17,338 nt of DNA. Origin: JAPLHV01 sp964464245. GTDB taxonomy: Bacteria; Caldisericota; JANLFM01. This document shows positions 6,431-14,723 of the stretch, piece after piece. The notes beneath the pieces are model-generated. The model did no database searches. It saw only the letters and a list, made by a program, of their open reading frames with translations, and had not been told where the DNA came from. Every line of letters begins with the position of its first letter. Position 1 is the stretch's first letter. The stretch spans positions 1 to 17,338 of the forward strand of contig CAYXFH010000143.1 in assembly GCA_964464245.1 (NCBI GenBank), written 5' to 3'. Both the position numbers and the translations under genes were made by a program.

Positions 6431-7398
6431 AGCATCCCCTCCCCCTGCAGCCTTTCCGGACAGTGGCCGAGGATCCGCACTTCGGGCTGGAGCCAGACTT
6501 GGGAGCGCTGCCAGACCGCCTCCTGAACTCGAGCCATCAAGCGGAAGACCTGACCGGCCGTGGCCTGTCCAAGGTTGACGATGAAGTTGGCATGGACTGG
6601 TGAGACCATCGCTTGGCCCTCTCGCCACCCCTTGCAGCCGGCGTCCTCGATCAGCTTGCCGGCATAGAGCGGGCCCGGATTGCGAAAGACGCTCCCGGCC
6701 GAGGGGAAGGCTAGTGGCTGGACCTCCTTACGGCGCAAGAGCAGCTCGCGAATACGAGCGAAGATGGCCACCGGATCCTCTTCTTCCAATCGCAATCGCA
6801 CCTGCAGTATCACCCAGCGGCCACTCTCGAGGATACTGCGGCGATATTGAAAATCCAGCTCTACCCGTGTCAGGTCGAAGATCTCCAGGGTCTGGCAGTC
6901 CAGCACCCGAACCGACTCGACGTGCTGGCCCATATAGCGGGTGGCTGAGCCGGCGTTCATCGTCACCGCGCCGGCCACCGTGCCGGGGATACCCACGGCG
7001 AAAGGCAAGCCGAAGAGGCCACGCCGGGCGGCTTGGTTCAGCAAAGTGGCCAGGTCGGTGCCGCCGCCAACAGTAACACGCTGCCGCGAGCTATCGCGCT
7101 GCCGCGAGCTATCATGATCCCCCTGGAAGTGGATGCCGTTGAAGACCCCGGCCACCTGGATGACCATGCCCCGGAAGCCCTCGTCGGAAACGAGCAGATT
7201 GCTTCCGTTGCCCATGATGGTGAAAGGAAGGTTTCGCTGATGTGCTTCGCGCAAAGCCTGTCGCAGATCCTCAAGGCTGCCCGGTTGGCAGAAGAGATCG
7301 GCCGGCCCGCCGATGCGGTAGGTGGTGTGACGGGTCATCGGCTCTCGAGTGAGGAGGACGCTGGTTATCGAGCTGGTGCGCGGTTTCAGCTCAAGCAC
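6427..7398 (-). CDS. murB: UDP-N-acetylenolpyruvoylglucosamine reductase MurB
   Basis: This is a protein of 323 residues that reduces UDP-GlcNAc-enolpyruvate to UDP-MurNAc with NADPH and FAD. FAD-binding motifs are TYRIGGPADLF (27-36), GNGSNLLVSDEGF (63-75) and GIPGTVAGAVTMNAG (136-150). The catalytic serine is S236 in SAGSVFRNP and the catalytic glutamate E306 in LQPEVRILG. HANFIVN supports the type II form. Residues about 95-106 (DSSRQRDSSRQR) are an insertion before the VTVGGG strand, encoded by an 18-nt tandem repeat. The start is GTG at 7398, overlapping murC by 8 nt. Confidence 0.97.
   Translation of the reverse strand: MLELKPRTSSITSVLLTREPMTRHTTYRIGGPADLFCQPGSLEDLRQALREAHQRNLPFTIMGNGSNLLVSDEGFRGMVIQVAGVFNGIHFQGDHDSSRQRDSSRQRVTVGGGTDLATLLNQAARRGLFGLPFAVGIPGTVAGAVTMNAGSATRYMGQHVESVRVLDCQTLEIFDLTRVELDFQYRRSILESGRWVILQVRLRLEEEDPVAIFARIRELLLRRKEVQPLAFPSAGSVFRNPGPLYAGKLIEDAGCKGWREGQAMVSPVHANFIVNLGQATAGQVFRLMARVQEAVWQRSQVWLQPEVRILGHCPERLQGEGML
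7077..7112 (-). repeat. 18-nt tandem repeat, 2 copies, inside murB
   Basis: The minus strand reads ATAGCTCGCGGCAGCGCG (7112-7095) then ATAGCTCGCGGCAGCGTG (7094-7077). The two copies differ at one base. They encode DSSRQR twice in a loop of MurB. The unit matches repeats in murE and murF (shared consensus AYAGCCCGCGGCAGCGTG). Confidence 0.85.
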
Positions 7399-8737
7399 TG
7401 ATTTCTTCCCATCGCTCGGCTATCTCGGCAATGTCCCCCGGACCCATCAACAACAACACCTCTCCTCGGCGAAGCGTAGCTCTGAGGAAAGAGAGCAGGG
7501 TATCGCGAGGGGAAAAGTGAACCTCTTGGCCGGGGTTGCTTTGGCGTATCTGCAGATACAGATCCTGGTCACTGAGTTGATAGTCGATCTTCTCACCGGC
7601 TGCCCAGATTGGCAAGACAACCACGCGCTGGGCCTGTGACAGCGCCGGGCCATAGTCGGCCAGCAAGGACCGCACCCGTGAGAAGCGATGCGGCTGCAAG
7701 ACGGCCACGATGGGCCGCCCCAGGGGGAGCAGGGCAGCGATGGCACGGGCGATCTCGGTGGGGTGGTCAGCGTGATCATCGAACACCAGCACCCCGCCCA
7801 TCTCCCCCTTGCGCTCCAGGCGGCGGCGGATCCCCCGATAGGAGGAGAGCGCCCAGGCGGCGCGTTCCGGGGAAACTCCCAAGGAGGCAGCCACGGCCAT
7901 CGCTCCTAGAGCGTTGAGGGCGTTGTGTTCACCGAAGAGACAGATTGAGAAACGGAGAGTGCCGTCCGGGGTATCCGCCGTCACCTCCGCCCCCCTCTCG
8001 AGCGGTTGCCATTCTAGCAGGCGGAAGTGGCAGTCCACCCCTTTCCCATAGCTCCAAATCGGCCGGACCTGCCCTTCGAGTAGATCAAGTATCGACTCGT
8101 GGAGGATGAGGATCCCTTCCACTGTCCCAGCGAAACGACGGAATCCTTGGCGCAAACCCTCCTCGTCCCCCCAGAAATTGAGATGGTCGCGATCGATATT
8201 GGTGATCAAAGCCGTCTGGGGGTGCAGCTTCAGGAAGGACCCGTCCGACTCGTCGGTCTCCATCACGAAATGCGCTCCTTCCCCCCACCAACAGCGCTCG
8301 CCGCCGTCCACCAACTCTGCCCCATTGGCCAGCGAGGGATCCCACCCCAGCCGGCGCAGGAGGTAAGCCAGCATCCCAGTGGTAGTGCCCTTGCCGTGAG
8401 TTCCGGCCACCGCCGCCAACTGCTTCCCCTCCGCCAATCGGCGCAGCAAGTCCACGCGGTGAGCGATCGGGACACTCCGCCGCAGGGCTTCGCGCAGCTC
8501 GGGGTTCTCCTCAGGGATCGCCGAGGAGATGACCACTCGCTCTACGCCGTCCAAGTGAGAGGGATCATGTTCACGGTAGACGACGATTCCCTCCCCGGTC
8601 ATCTTAGCGGCCAGAGCTGGGGAGATAGCCGGGTCGGCGCCGCTAACATCCGTCCCCCGGCGTTTCAAAAGGAATGCCAGGGCAGACATCCCCGCTCCGC
8701 CGATTCCCAGCAAATGGAGCCGCCCGGTCGCGTTCAC
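7391..8737 (-). CDS. murC: UDP-N-acetylmuramate-L-alanine ligase MurC
   Basis: This is a protein of 448 residues that adds L-Ala to UDP-MurNAc using ATP. The N-terminal Rossmann motif is LHLLGIGGAGMSALA. The central domain carries the P-loop and the ETDESDGSFL and NIDRDHLNFWG motifs; the C-terminal domain has FDDHADHPTEI. The P-loop reads GTHGKGTTT (112-120) where MurC normally has GTHGKTTTT, so the residue after the nucleotide-binding lysine K116 is Gly. I chose the GTG at 8737 because it overlaps the murG stop by GTGA and has GGGGGGAGGAA upstream. A longer reading back to 8845 would pass through a palindromic repeat and lacks family residues. Confidence 0.97.
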   Translation of the reverse strand: MNATGRLHLLGIGGAGMSALAFLLKRRGTDVSGADPAISPALAAKMTGEGIVVYREHDPSHLDGVERVVISSAIPEENPELREALRRSVPIAHRVDLLRRLAEGKQLAAVAGTHGKGTTTGMLAYLLRRLGWDPSLANGAELVDGGERCWWGEGAHFVMETDESDGSFLKLHPQTALITNIDRDHLNFWGDEEGLRQGFRRFAGTVEGILILHESILDLLEGQVRPIWSYGKGVDCHFRLLEWQPLERGAEVTADTPDGTLRFSICLFGEHNALNALGAMAVAASLGVSPERAAWALSSYRGIRRRLERKGEMGGVLVFDDHADHPTEIARAIAALLPLGRPIVAVLQPHRFSRVRSLLADYGPALSQAQRVVVLPIWAAGEKIDYQLSDQDLYLQIRQSNPGQEVHFSPRDTLLSFLRATLRRGEVLLLMGPGDIAEIAERWEEISA

Positions 8738-9879
8738 TTCCTCCCCCCAAGGTAGCGTAGGGGCGACGCATGCGTCGCCCCTACGGAGGCGCCCTGCACC
8801 CATTTGGCTACAACCTGGGCGGCGTCCCGTTTCCCCAATCGACAAGCCGACGCCGCCATCGCAGCCAAGCGCTTCGGATCATCCAGCAGCCTGGAGACTT
8901 GGCCGCTCAACTCGCCGATCCGTTCCTCTGGCAGCGCTACCGCCGCCCCAGCTTCTTCCAGAAAGGCGGCGTTGGCTGCCTGATGCCCATCGGCGGCATA
9001 GGGGTAAGGCACCAGCAGCATCGGCGTGCCAGCGGCGAGGGATTCGCTCAGCGTTCCGGAACCGGCCCGCCCCAGGAAAAGGTCGGCAGCCGCCAGCCAC
9101 AGCGGCATCTCTTCACAGTAGTCAGTCACGCGCAAGCGCCTCTGCAGTGGCGACGCCTGCGTCGCCACTGCGCCGGGAGGGAACAGGGGGTCTGCCGACT
9201 TCCCCAGAACCCAGAACAGCTCCAGGCGTGGATGTGCAGCCAAGAGCCGGTAGGCAACCTGTCCGACGGCCTCGTTCAAGCGTTTGGCGCCCTGGCTGCC
9301 TCCGATGATCGCCACCAACTGGCAATCGGGGGAAAGGCCAAGTTGCCGGCGAGCCTCCAGCCGAGGTGGAAGGAGGTCCACCCTGACTGGGTTGCCCACC
9401 ACATGAGTGTTGTTGTGGCAAGCTAGACGCTGTTGAGATCCTGGGAAAGTGAGAAAAACAGCCTGGGCGCCGCGACAGTAGGCTCGAGTCACCTTCCCCG
9501 GCGCCATGTTTTGCTCCAGCAGAAGGTATGGAATCCTTATCAGTGAAGCTGCGGCCACTGCGGGTAAGCTGACGTAGCCGCCCGCGCCGATCAGGAAGCG
9601 GGGACGGAAATTGCGCAGCAGGGTTCCGGCTTGGACTACCCCGACCCCGACCCAGAAGAGTGAGGAAGCCAGATGCCAGGGTTTGCTGCGGCGGTTATCC
9701 TGGCGGTGGAAGGCATGGAAGGGAATCCCGGCACGAGCTGCCTCCCGCTGCTCGCGGGAAGCTGGCTGACCAAGAAAGAGCAACTCGGTCTTCGGGTCCA
9801 ATTGCCGCAGGGCTTGAGCTACTGCCACCAACGGGTAGATGTGCCCGCCCGTGCCGCCCCCAGCCAGCGCTACCCTCAC
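8734..9879 (-). CDS. murG: Lipid II synthase MurG (GlcNAc transferase)
   Basis: This is a protein of 381 residues that transfers GlcNAc from UDP-GlcNAc to lipid I at the inner membrane face. Motifs are ALAGGGTGGHIYP (5-16), LLEQNMAPGKVTR, the second G-loop IIGGSQGAK (191-199), and RAGSGTLSESLAAGTPMLLVPYPYAADGHQ (271-300) for UDP-GlcNAc binding. Two palindromic repeats lie in the gene and are translated as VATQASPLQ (about 238-246, a loop) and VGATHASPLR (366-375, the C-terminal tail). Apart from these the length is normal. The GTG start at 9879 overlaps ftsW by 4 nt, with GGGAG upstream. Confidence 0.97.
   Translation of the reverse strand: MRVALAGGGTGGHIYPLVAVAQALRQLDPKTELLFLGQPASREQREAARAGIPFHAFHRQDNRRSKPWHLASSLFWVGVGVVQAGTLLRNFRPRFLIGAGGYVSLPAVAAASLIRIPYLLLEQNMAPGKVTRAYCRGAQAVFLTFPGSQQRLACHNNTHVVGNPVRVDLLPPRLEARRQLGLSPDCQLVAIIGGSQGAKRLNEAVGQVAYRLLAAHPRLELFWVLGKSADPLFPPGAVATQASPLQRRLRVTDYCEEMPLWLAAADLFLGRAGSGTLSESLAAGTPMLLVPYPYAADGHQAANAAFLEEAGAAVALPEERIGELSGQVSRLLDDPKRLAAMAASACRLGKRDAAQVVAKWVQGASVGATHASPLRYLGGRK
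8756..8785. repeat. 30-bp perfect palindrome at the murG 3' end
   Basis: The arm CGTAGGGGCGACGCA is followed at once by its exact reverse complement. In RNA it would form a strong hairpin ending 18 nt before the murC start. It has no T tract, so it is not a standard terminator. It encodes VGATHASPLR of the MurG tail. Confidence 0.9.
9144..9171. repeat. 28-bp palindrome inside murG, related to the one at 8756
   Basis: Arms GCAGTGGCGACGC and its exact reverse complement flank a 2-nt centre (CT). The core GGCGACGC...GCGTCGCC is the same as in the 8756-8785 palindrome. Both are translated in the same phase (AT-x-ASPL). Confidence 0.9.
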
Positions 9880-11009
9880 GAGACTCCCGCTTTCTGGGGG
9901 ATTCGCCAGCTTGCTCTGGACTTCGCTTCCCGGGCATCAGCCCTCGCAACCTCCAAGGCGATGCGAGCCAGTAGGCCGCAACAAATCATCGAAGTGAGAA
10001 TTGAGCTCCCCCCGTAGCTGATGAAGGGCAGGGTAATGCCGGTGATCGGGAGCATCCCCGAACTGACGGCTATATGGATCACTGCTTGCCAGCCAAGGAT
10101 GGCGGTCAATCCGCCGGCCAGGAGGCGGCTAAAGAGAGTGCGGCTGCAGAGAGCCAGGTCCAGCCCTTGATAAATCAAGGCGAGGAAGAGGAGTAAAAGC
10201 ACGGCTGTTCCCCAGAGGCCTGTCTCTTCGGCGACAATGGCGAAGATGAAGTCGTTGTGCGCCATTGGCAGCCACTGGAATTTTTGTCGTGAGAGGCCGA
10301 AGCCAGTCCCCCAAACGCCGCCGACGCCGAATGAATAAAGGGCCTGGAGGCCGTTGTAGTCGATCCCGGAGGGATCCCCTGCATGGCCTAGGATAGAACC
10401 TAAAAGCGAGACCACGCGGTTGCGCACGTAGGGAATCACCAAGATCAACAGGCTGAATCCGACCGTCACCAATCCGGCGCCAGCGACGATCTTCAAGAAG
10501 GGGGCGCCGGAGAGGAAGAAGACGGTGAGGATAGCCAGCGCTACGATGGCCGCCGATCCTAGATCCGGCTCGGCCGCCACCAAAGCCACCGGCAAGCAGG
10601 AGAGCAGGAAGAGGAGCAGCCACTGCCAGCCTTTCAGGTTGCGCCGGGCCATCTGTGGCAACAGAGCGGAGAAGAATAAAACCACTCCCAGCTTGAGGAA
10701 CTCGGATGGCTGGATACTCCACCAGCCCATTCCCAACCAGCGCCGGGAGCCGCCAATGGTCACCCCCAGGGGGGTGAAGAGGATCAAAGTGAGAAGGATG
10801 GAGCCGATCAAGAACCAACTGGCCCACTTCTCCCAGAAGGAGATCGGCGCGACCAGCAATAGCAGGAAGACTGCCAGGCCAATGCCAAACCAGATCAGTT
10901 GCCGCTTGACTAAGAAGAAAGCGTCTCCCGAGTCGCGCAAGGAGATGTAGGAACTAGCGCTGCCCACGAAGAGAATGCCCAGAAAACAAAGGGCCATCAT
11001 TAGGCCCAA
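9876..11009 (-). CDS. ftsW: Septal peptidoglycan glycosyltransferase FtsW (SEDS family)
   Basis: This is a polytopic membrane protein of about 374-377 residues. SEDS features include GSASSYISLRD after helix 1, the IQPSEFLKLGVVLFFS segment, AEPDLGSAAIVALAI, and the outer loop with DPSGIDYNGLQALYSFGVGGVWGTGFG. LPMAHNDFIFAIVAEETGLWG and ITGITLPFISYGGSS are further family motifs. It polymerises lipid II with its class B PBP partner. The start is unclear: TTG at 11009 gives a full first helix, while ATG at 11000 is the first ATG; neither has a good ribosome site. An ORF reaching back to 11327 overlaps murD and is unlikely in full. Confidence 0.93.
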   Translation of the reverse strand: MGLMMALCFLGILFVGSASSYISLRDSGDAFFLVKRQLIWFGIGLAVFLLLLVAPISFWEKWASWFLIGSILLTLILFTPLGVTIGGSRRWLGMGWWSIQPSEFLKLGVVLFFSALLPQMARRNLKGWQWLLLFLLSCLPVALVAAEPDLGSAAIVALAILTVFFLSGAPFLKIVAGAGLVTVGFSLLILVIPYVRNRVVSLLGSILGHAGDPSGIDYNGLQALYSFGVGGVWGTGFGLSRQKFQWLPMAHNDFIFAIVAEETGLWGTAVLLLLFLALIYQGLDLALCSRTLFSRLLAGGLTAILGWQAVIHIAVSSGMLPITGITLPFISYGGSSILTSMICCGLLARIALEVARADAREAKSRASWRIPQKAGVS

Positions 11010-11022
11010 GATGATCCAAAGC

Positions 11023-12384
11023 CTACGGATGCCCCTGCTCCATCTCGCGAACCAGTTCTTTAAAGGTTTCGCCGCGATGCTCGAAGTCCACAAACATGTC
11101 GAAGCTGGCGCAAGCCGGGGAGAAAAGGATGACATCGCCCGGAACAGCCGCCCGTCTCGCCCTCTGCAAGGCTTGACCCAGATCCCCCTCCTCCAGTTGG
11201 AACCCTTGGAAACCTTGGGTGAGACAAGCGTCGGCGATCCTCTCGCGGGTTTTTCCGAAGAGCACCACCAGCTTAGCTTTTCGCGAAACGGCGGCTGCCA
11301 GCGGTTGGAAATCGGCCCCTTTTTCACTGCCGCCGGCGATGAGGATTAACGGCCGCTCCAGCGCCTCAATGGCGCGAATGGTGGAGAGAGGATTGGTGCC
11401 GGAGGAATCGTTAATATAGGTGACGCCATCCACCACCGCTACCTCTTCCAGGCGGTGCTCTACCCCAGGGAAACATGCTAAGCCGCGAGCGATCTGTTCC
11501 GGGCGGAGGCCGAGAAGAGCGCCCACGCTGACCGCCGCCAGGGTGTTCTCCAAGTTGGCCAGGCCTGGCAAAGGAATTTCCTCCCGCGAGGTGACAAGCG
11601 CGGTCTGTCCATCCCTGGCCACCCAGATCCGGTCGCCGGCCATCCAGGCCCCATCCGTCAGCGGCTCATCGCCAAAGGGGAAGGAGCGGGCCCAGCTAGG
11701 CTCCTTTCGCGACCACTCATCGGCCTGGTTGCGCACCACCCAGTCGGCCGCCGTCTGGCACTCCACCAGGCGGCTCTTCACGCGCTGGTAGGTAGCCATA
11801 TCAGGGTAGCGGTCTAGATGATCCTCGGAGAAATTCAGCAATACAGCTACTTTCGGCGCGAAATGGTGGATGTGCTCCAACTGGGGGGCGCCGATCTCGG
11901 CCACCACCCAGTCGTCCGGCTCGGCCTGGCACACCACCGAAACCAAGGGAATGCCGATGTTTCCCCCCACCCAGACGCGATGGTCTCCTTGGGCCAGGAC
12001 GGAGGCAACCAGAGCGGTGGTCGTGGTCTTCCCGTTGGTGCCGGTGATGGCCACGATCGGCGCCAGGCTAAGCCGGTAGGCCAGCTCGATCTCGCTCCAG
12101 ATTGGAACCCCCCGCTGCCAGGCTTCCTCCAAGGGTGAAGCCTGGGGTTTGATACCGGGACAGACCACGATCACATCAGCCTGGAAGACTTGCTCACTGT
12201 GGCCGCCGAATTCCAGCCGGACGCCTGCTTGCTCCAATAGGGCAGCTTCCTCCAGGTAAGCGCTGCGCGGGCCGCTCTCGCTGACCAAAGTCTCCTTGCC
12301 CAAGGAGGCCAAGGCCAAAGCCGCTGCCAGTCCGGATTTACCGCGCTTGCCGATGCCCAATACGGTGAATCTCTCTTCTCTCAT
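11023..12384 (-). CDS. murD: UDP-N-acetylmuramoyl-L-alanine-D-glutamate ligase MurD
   Basis: This is a protein of 453 residues that adds D-Glu to UDP-MurNAc-L-Ala. An N-terminal Rossmann domain (FTVLGIGKRGKSGLA) leads to the P-loop GTNGKTTTT (115-123), NFSEDHLDRYPDMATY in the central domain, and the C-terminal YINDSSGTNPLSTIRAIEAL and LIAGGSEKGADF motifs. The length is normal. The ATG lies 3 nt after the mraY stop with no clear Shine-Dalgarno, so it is probably coupled to mraY. FtsW begins about 13 nt after the stop. Confidence 0.97.
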   Translation of the reverse strand: MREERFTVLGIGKRGKSGLAAALALASLGKETLVSESGPRSAYLEEAALLEQAGVRLEFGGHSEQVFQADVIVVCPGIKPQASPLEEAWQRGVPIWSEIELAYRLSLAPIVAITGTNGKTTTTALVASVLAQGDHRVWVGGNIGIPLVSVVCQAEPDDWVVAEIGAPQLEHIHHFAPKVAVLLNFSEDHLDRYPDMATYQRVKSRLVECQTAADWVVRNQADEWSRKEPSWARSFPFGDEPLTDGAWMAGDRIWVARDGQTALVTSREEIPLPGLANLENTLAAVSVGALLGLRPEQIARGLACFPGVEHRLEEVAVVDGVTYINDSSGTNPLSTIRAIEALERPLILIAGGSEKGADFQPLAAAVSRKAKLVVLFGKTRERIADACLTQGFQGFQLEEGDLGQALQRARRAAVPGDVILFSPACASFDMFVDFEHRGETFKELVREMEQGHP

Positions 12385-12387
12385 TGG

Positions 12388-13323
12388 TTATACCCAGATG
12401 AAAAGGAATGCCAGGCCGATAAACAGCAGGTTGAAGAGGGAGAAGCGCAACACGATCTGTGTCTCACTCCAACCCAACAACTGGAAGTGATGGTGGATCG
12501 GCGCTCGCTTGAAGACGCGCTTCCCGCCGGAATAACGAAAGTAACCCACTTGGATGATCACCGAGAGGGTCTCGATAAGGAAGATCACAGCGATGAAGGG
12601 CAGGAAGAGGGGGATGTGCAAGATCAAACTGAGGCCGGCCATGGCTGCGCCCAGCGCCAGAGCGCCGGTGTCGCCCATGATCACCGAGGCCGGGTAGACA
12701 TTGAACCAGAGGAAACCGAGCAGAACCCCGCCCAGGCTGAATATGAAAGGCATCAGGGAGATGTAGTTCTGCAAATAAGCCACCACCATCAAGGCTCCCA
12801 GCACGGTGAGAAAGACGCTGGCAGCCAAGCCGTCGGCCCCGTCGGTGATATTGACGGCATTGGTCGACCAGACGATGAAGAAGACAGAGAGCGGCACATA
12901 CCAACCCTGAATGTCCAACGGGGGAATGAAGGGGATCCAGATGGCTGAGTTGGGCAGGGTGAGGAAAGCGAAGACCAGGGCCAGGGCGATCTGGGCGACG
13001 ATCTTGTAGCGGGCCTTGAGCCCCAATGCATGCTGTCCGCGAGAGGAGAGCCAGTCGTCGATAAAACCGGTTAAACCCGCTCCTAGGGTCACGATGAGGA
13101 CAGCCAACATGTCCTGTGTCACCCCGAAGAGGAGGGCAGCCAGGGTGGGAATGACCAGGAAGAGCAGCCCCCCAGCGACCGGAGTGCCGGTCTTGTGCAG
13201 ATGTTCAGTGACTTCCGCCCGCACGTAGGAAGTCAGCTTCCAGGAGCGCAAGCCCCGAATCAGGAAGGGCATGGCGGCGAGGGTCACAAGAAAGGAGACG
13301 ACCAGGACAGGGATCCAGATCAT
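12388..13323 (-). CDS. mraY: Phospho-N-acetylmuramoyl-pentapeptide transferase MraY
   Basis: This is a protein of 311 residues with about ten membrane helices that makes lipid I from UDP-MurNAc-pentapeptide and undecaprenyl phosphate. Signatures are HLHKTGTPVAGG (41-52), the paired aspartates D89-D90 in GFIDDWL, NAVNITDGADGLA (155-167), GDTGALALG (217-225) and the HHH motif at 277-279 in KRAPIHHHFQ. It is slightly shorter than some homologues but complete. The ATG overlaps the murF stop by 4 nt. The only ribosome-site-like sequence upstream (CAGGGTG) belongs to the murF tail repeat. Confidence 0.98.
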   Translation of the reverse strand: MIWIPVLVVSFLVTLAAMPFLIRGLRSWKLTSYVRAEVTEHLHKTGTPVAGGLLFLVIPTLAALLFGVTQDMLAVLIVTLGAGLTGFIDDWLSSRGQHALGLKARYKIVAQIALALVFAFLTLPNSAIWIPFIPPLDIQGWYVPLSVFFIVWSTNAVNITDGADGLAASVFLTVLGALMVVAYLQNYISLMPFIFSLGGVLLGFLWFNVYPASVIMGDTGALALGAAMAGLSLILHIPLFLPFIAVIFLIETLSVIIQVGYFRYSGGKRVFKRAPIHHHFQLLGWSETQIVLRFSLFNLLFIGLAFLFIWV

Positions 13324-14723
13324 TTCAGAGCACCCTGCCGGGGGCTGTCAAGTTGCCGTGGGCTAACGACTTCCTCTTCCAAGATTTTCTCCAACTGCAT
13401 CCCGCGGGAACCTTTCAAGAGCACCCAGTCACCCGAGCGCAGGGTCGAGCGGAGAGATTCCCGCAAGCTCTCCATGGTCTCGAAATGACGAATCCTCTCT
13501 GGTGGATAGCCGTTCTCCAGTGCGCCCTTGGCGGTATCTCGCGAGAGGTCTCCAAAGAGGAAGAGGCACTCGCAGCCGACCGGGATCAATCGTCCCAGGT
13601 TGTGGTGAAGAGCCGCAGTTGACTCCCCCAGCTCCAGCATATCTCCCAAGACGACCAGGCGTCGCCCTGTAGCCCGCCGGAAGAAAGCGGCCAGTGCGGC
13701 TTCAGCCGAGGTGGGGTTGGCGTTGTAGCTGTCGTCTACCCAGGTTATTCCCTCTCGTTCCATCAGACCGCCCCTCCCTCGCGGCAATCGAAAGCGGGCA
13801 ATCCCGCACCCGGCTTGCTCCAGGGGGAGACCCAGTGAAAGAGCCACGGCCAGGGCGGCGAGAAAGTCGCGCAACAAATGATCTCCCACAAAGGGGAGCT
13901 GGAATTGACCTTCCCCATACGGCGTAGCCACGGTTAACCATGTCCCTGCGCCCTCCTGCCGGATTTCCAGCGAGCGAAAATCGGCTGGCTCCCGTAAGCC
14001 GTACCACAACGCGTGAGGTATCTCCTCCTTCCTCGAGCGAAGGAGAGCGCTGTCCGCATTAAGGACGGCAAAACCGCCCGGGGCAAGGCTGCGGACCAGC
14101 TCCCATTTCTCCTCCAAGATACGCTCCACCGAACCGAGGTATTCTAGGTGGGCAGGCCCGATCTCGGTGATCACCGCTGTCATCGGCCGTAGGAGGCGAC
14201 CTAACAGGCGCACATCGCCTGGCTTCTGCAAACCGACCTCCTGTACTAGGAAGCGGTGAGCCGAGGTCAGATAGGAGAGGGCCAAGGGGAGGCCCAGCTC
14301 TGTATTCCAGTTTCCCTCACTCTTTAGTACCGGACCGGCAGACTCCAAGAGGAGGGCAATCATCTCTTTGGTCGTGGTCTTTCCGGCCGTCCCGGTGATC
14401 GCCACCACCGGCCCCACAAATCGGTCGCGCAGTGCAGCCGCCAGGCGAAGCAAAGCACCCGGGCAGGAGGGAACGACGACCAGGGATAGCCCTTCCGGTC
14501 TCACCGATGGCCTCGCCTCTACCAACGCAGCCACAGCTCCCCTCCGTCGCGCTTGCTCCAAATAGAGGTGACCGTCAGTGCGCTCGCCGCGCAGAGCAGT
14601 GAAGAGATCCCCCTCCAGTACCAGACGGGAGTCAAGAGCCAAGGCCCGCGGCTTCACGCTCCCCTCACCGTGCAGTGTCCCACCACTGATGCCGGCAATC
14701 TCCGCCAGGGTCAGCTCCACCAC
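13320..14723 (-). CDS. murF: UDP-N-acetylmuramoyl-tripeptide-D-alanyl-D-alanine ligase MurF
   Basis: This is a protein of 467 residues that adds D-Ala-D-Ala to complete the cytoplasmic pentapeptide precursor. The N-terminal substrate-binding part has ALALDSRLVLEGDLFTALRGERTDGH. The P-loop is GTAGKTTTK (111-119), followed by NTELGLPL and the C-terminal WVDDSYNANPTSAEAAL. The usual end LLLKGSRGMQLEKIL is followed by an extra tail, VVSPRQLDSPRQGALK, encoded by an 18-nt tandem repeat. The start is one of two adjacent GTG codons at 14723/14720, with a GAGGAGGAGG site inside the end of murE. Confidence 0.97.
   Translation of the reverse strand: MVELTLAEIAGISGGTLHGEGSVKPRALALDSRLVLEGDLFTALRGERTDGHLYLEQARRRGAVAALVEARPSVRPEGLSLVVVPSCPGALLRLAAALRDRFVGPVVAITGTAGKTTTKEMIALLLESAGPVLKSEGNWNTELGLPLALSYLTSAHRFLVQEVGLQKPGDVRLLGRLLRPMTAVITEIGPAHLEYLGSVERILEEKWELVRSLAPGGFAVLNADSALLRSRKEEIPHALWYGLREPADFRSLEIRQEGAGTWLTVATPYGEGQFQLPFVGDHLLRDFLAALAVALSLGLPLEQAGCGIARFRLPRGRGGLMEREGITWVDDSYNANPTSAEAALAAFFRRATGRRLVVLGDMLELGESTAALHHNLGRLIPVGCECLFLFGDLSRDTAKGALENGYPPERIRHFETMESLRESLRSTLRSGDWVLLKGSRGMQLEKILEEEVVSPRQLDSPRQGALK
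13331..13366 (-). repeat. 18-nt tandem repeat, 2 diverged copies, at the murF 3' end
   Basis: The minus strand reads TTAGCCCACGGCAACTTG (13366-13349) then ACAGCCCCCGGCAGGGTG (13348-13331). The copies encode SPRQL and DSPRQG of the MurF tail. They align with the murB and murE repeats but have diverged more. Confidence 0.7.

Noticed and set aside
6431..6628. N-terminal extension of the ftsQ-like gene
   Set aside because: It overlaps conserved murB sequence. The GTG at 6430 with GGGGAGGGG fits and begins just before the membrane helix.
8756..8785. Palindrome as a rho-independent terminator
   Set aside because: There is no T tract on either side, and it lies within coding sequence in the middle of an operon.
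8738..8845. N-terminal extension of murC
   Set aside because: It reads through the murG tail and the palindrome. The GTG at 8737 has a good ribosome site and fits the start of the Rossmann motif.
11010..11327. N-terminal extension of ftsW by about 106 residues
   Set aside because: It runs entirely within murD in another frame and has no SEDS features. The family starts just before the first helix near 11009.
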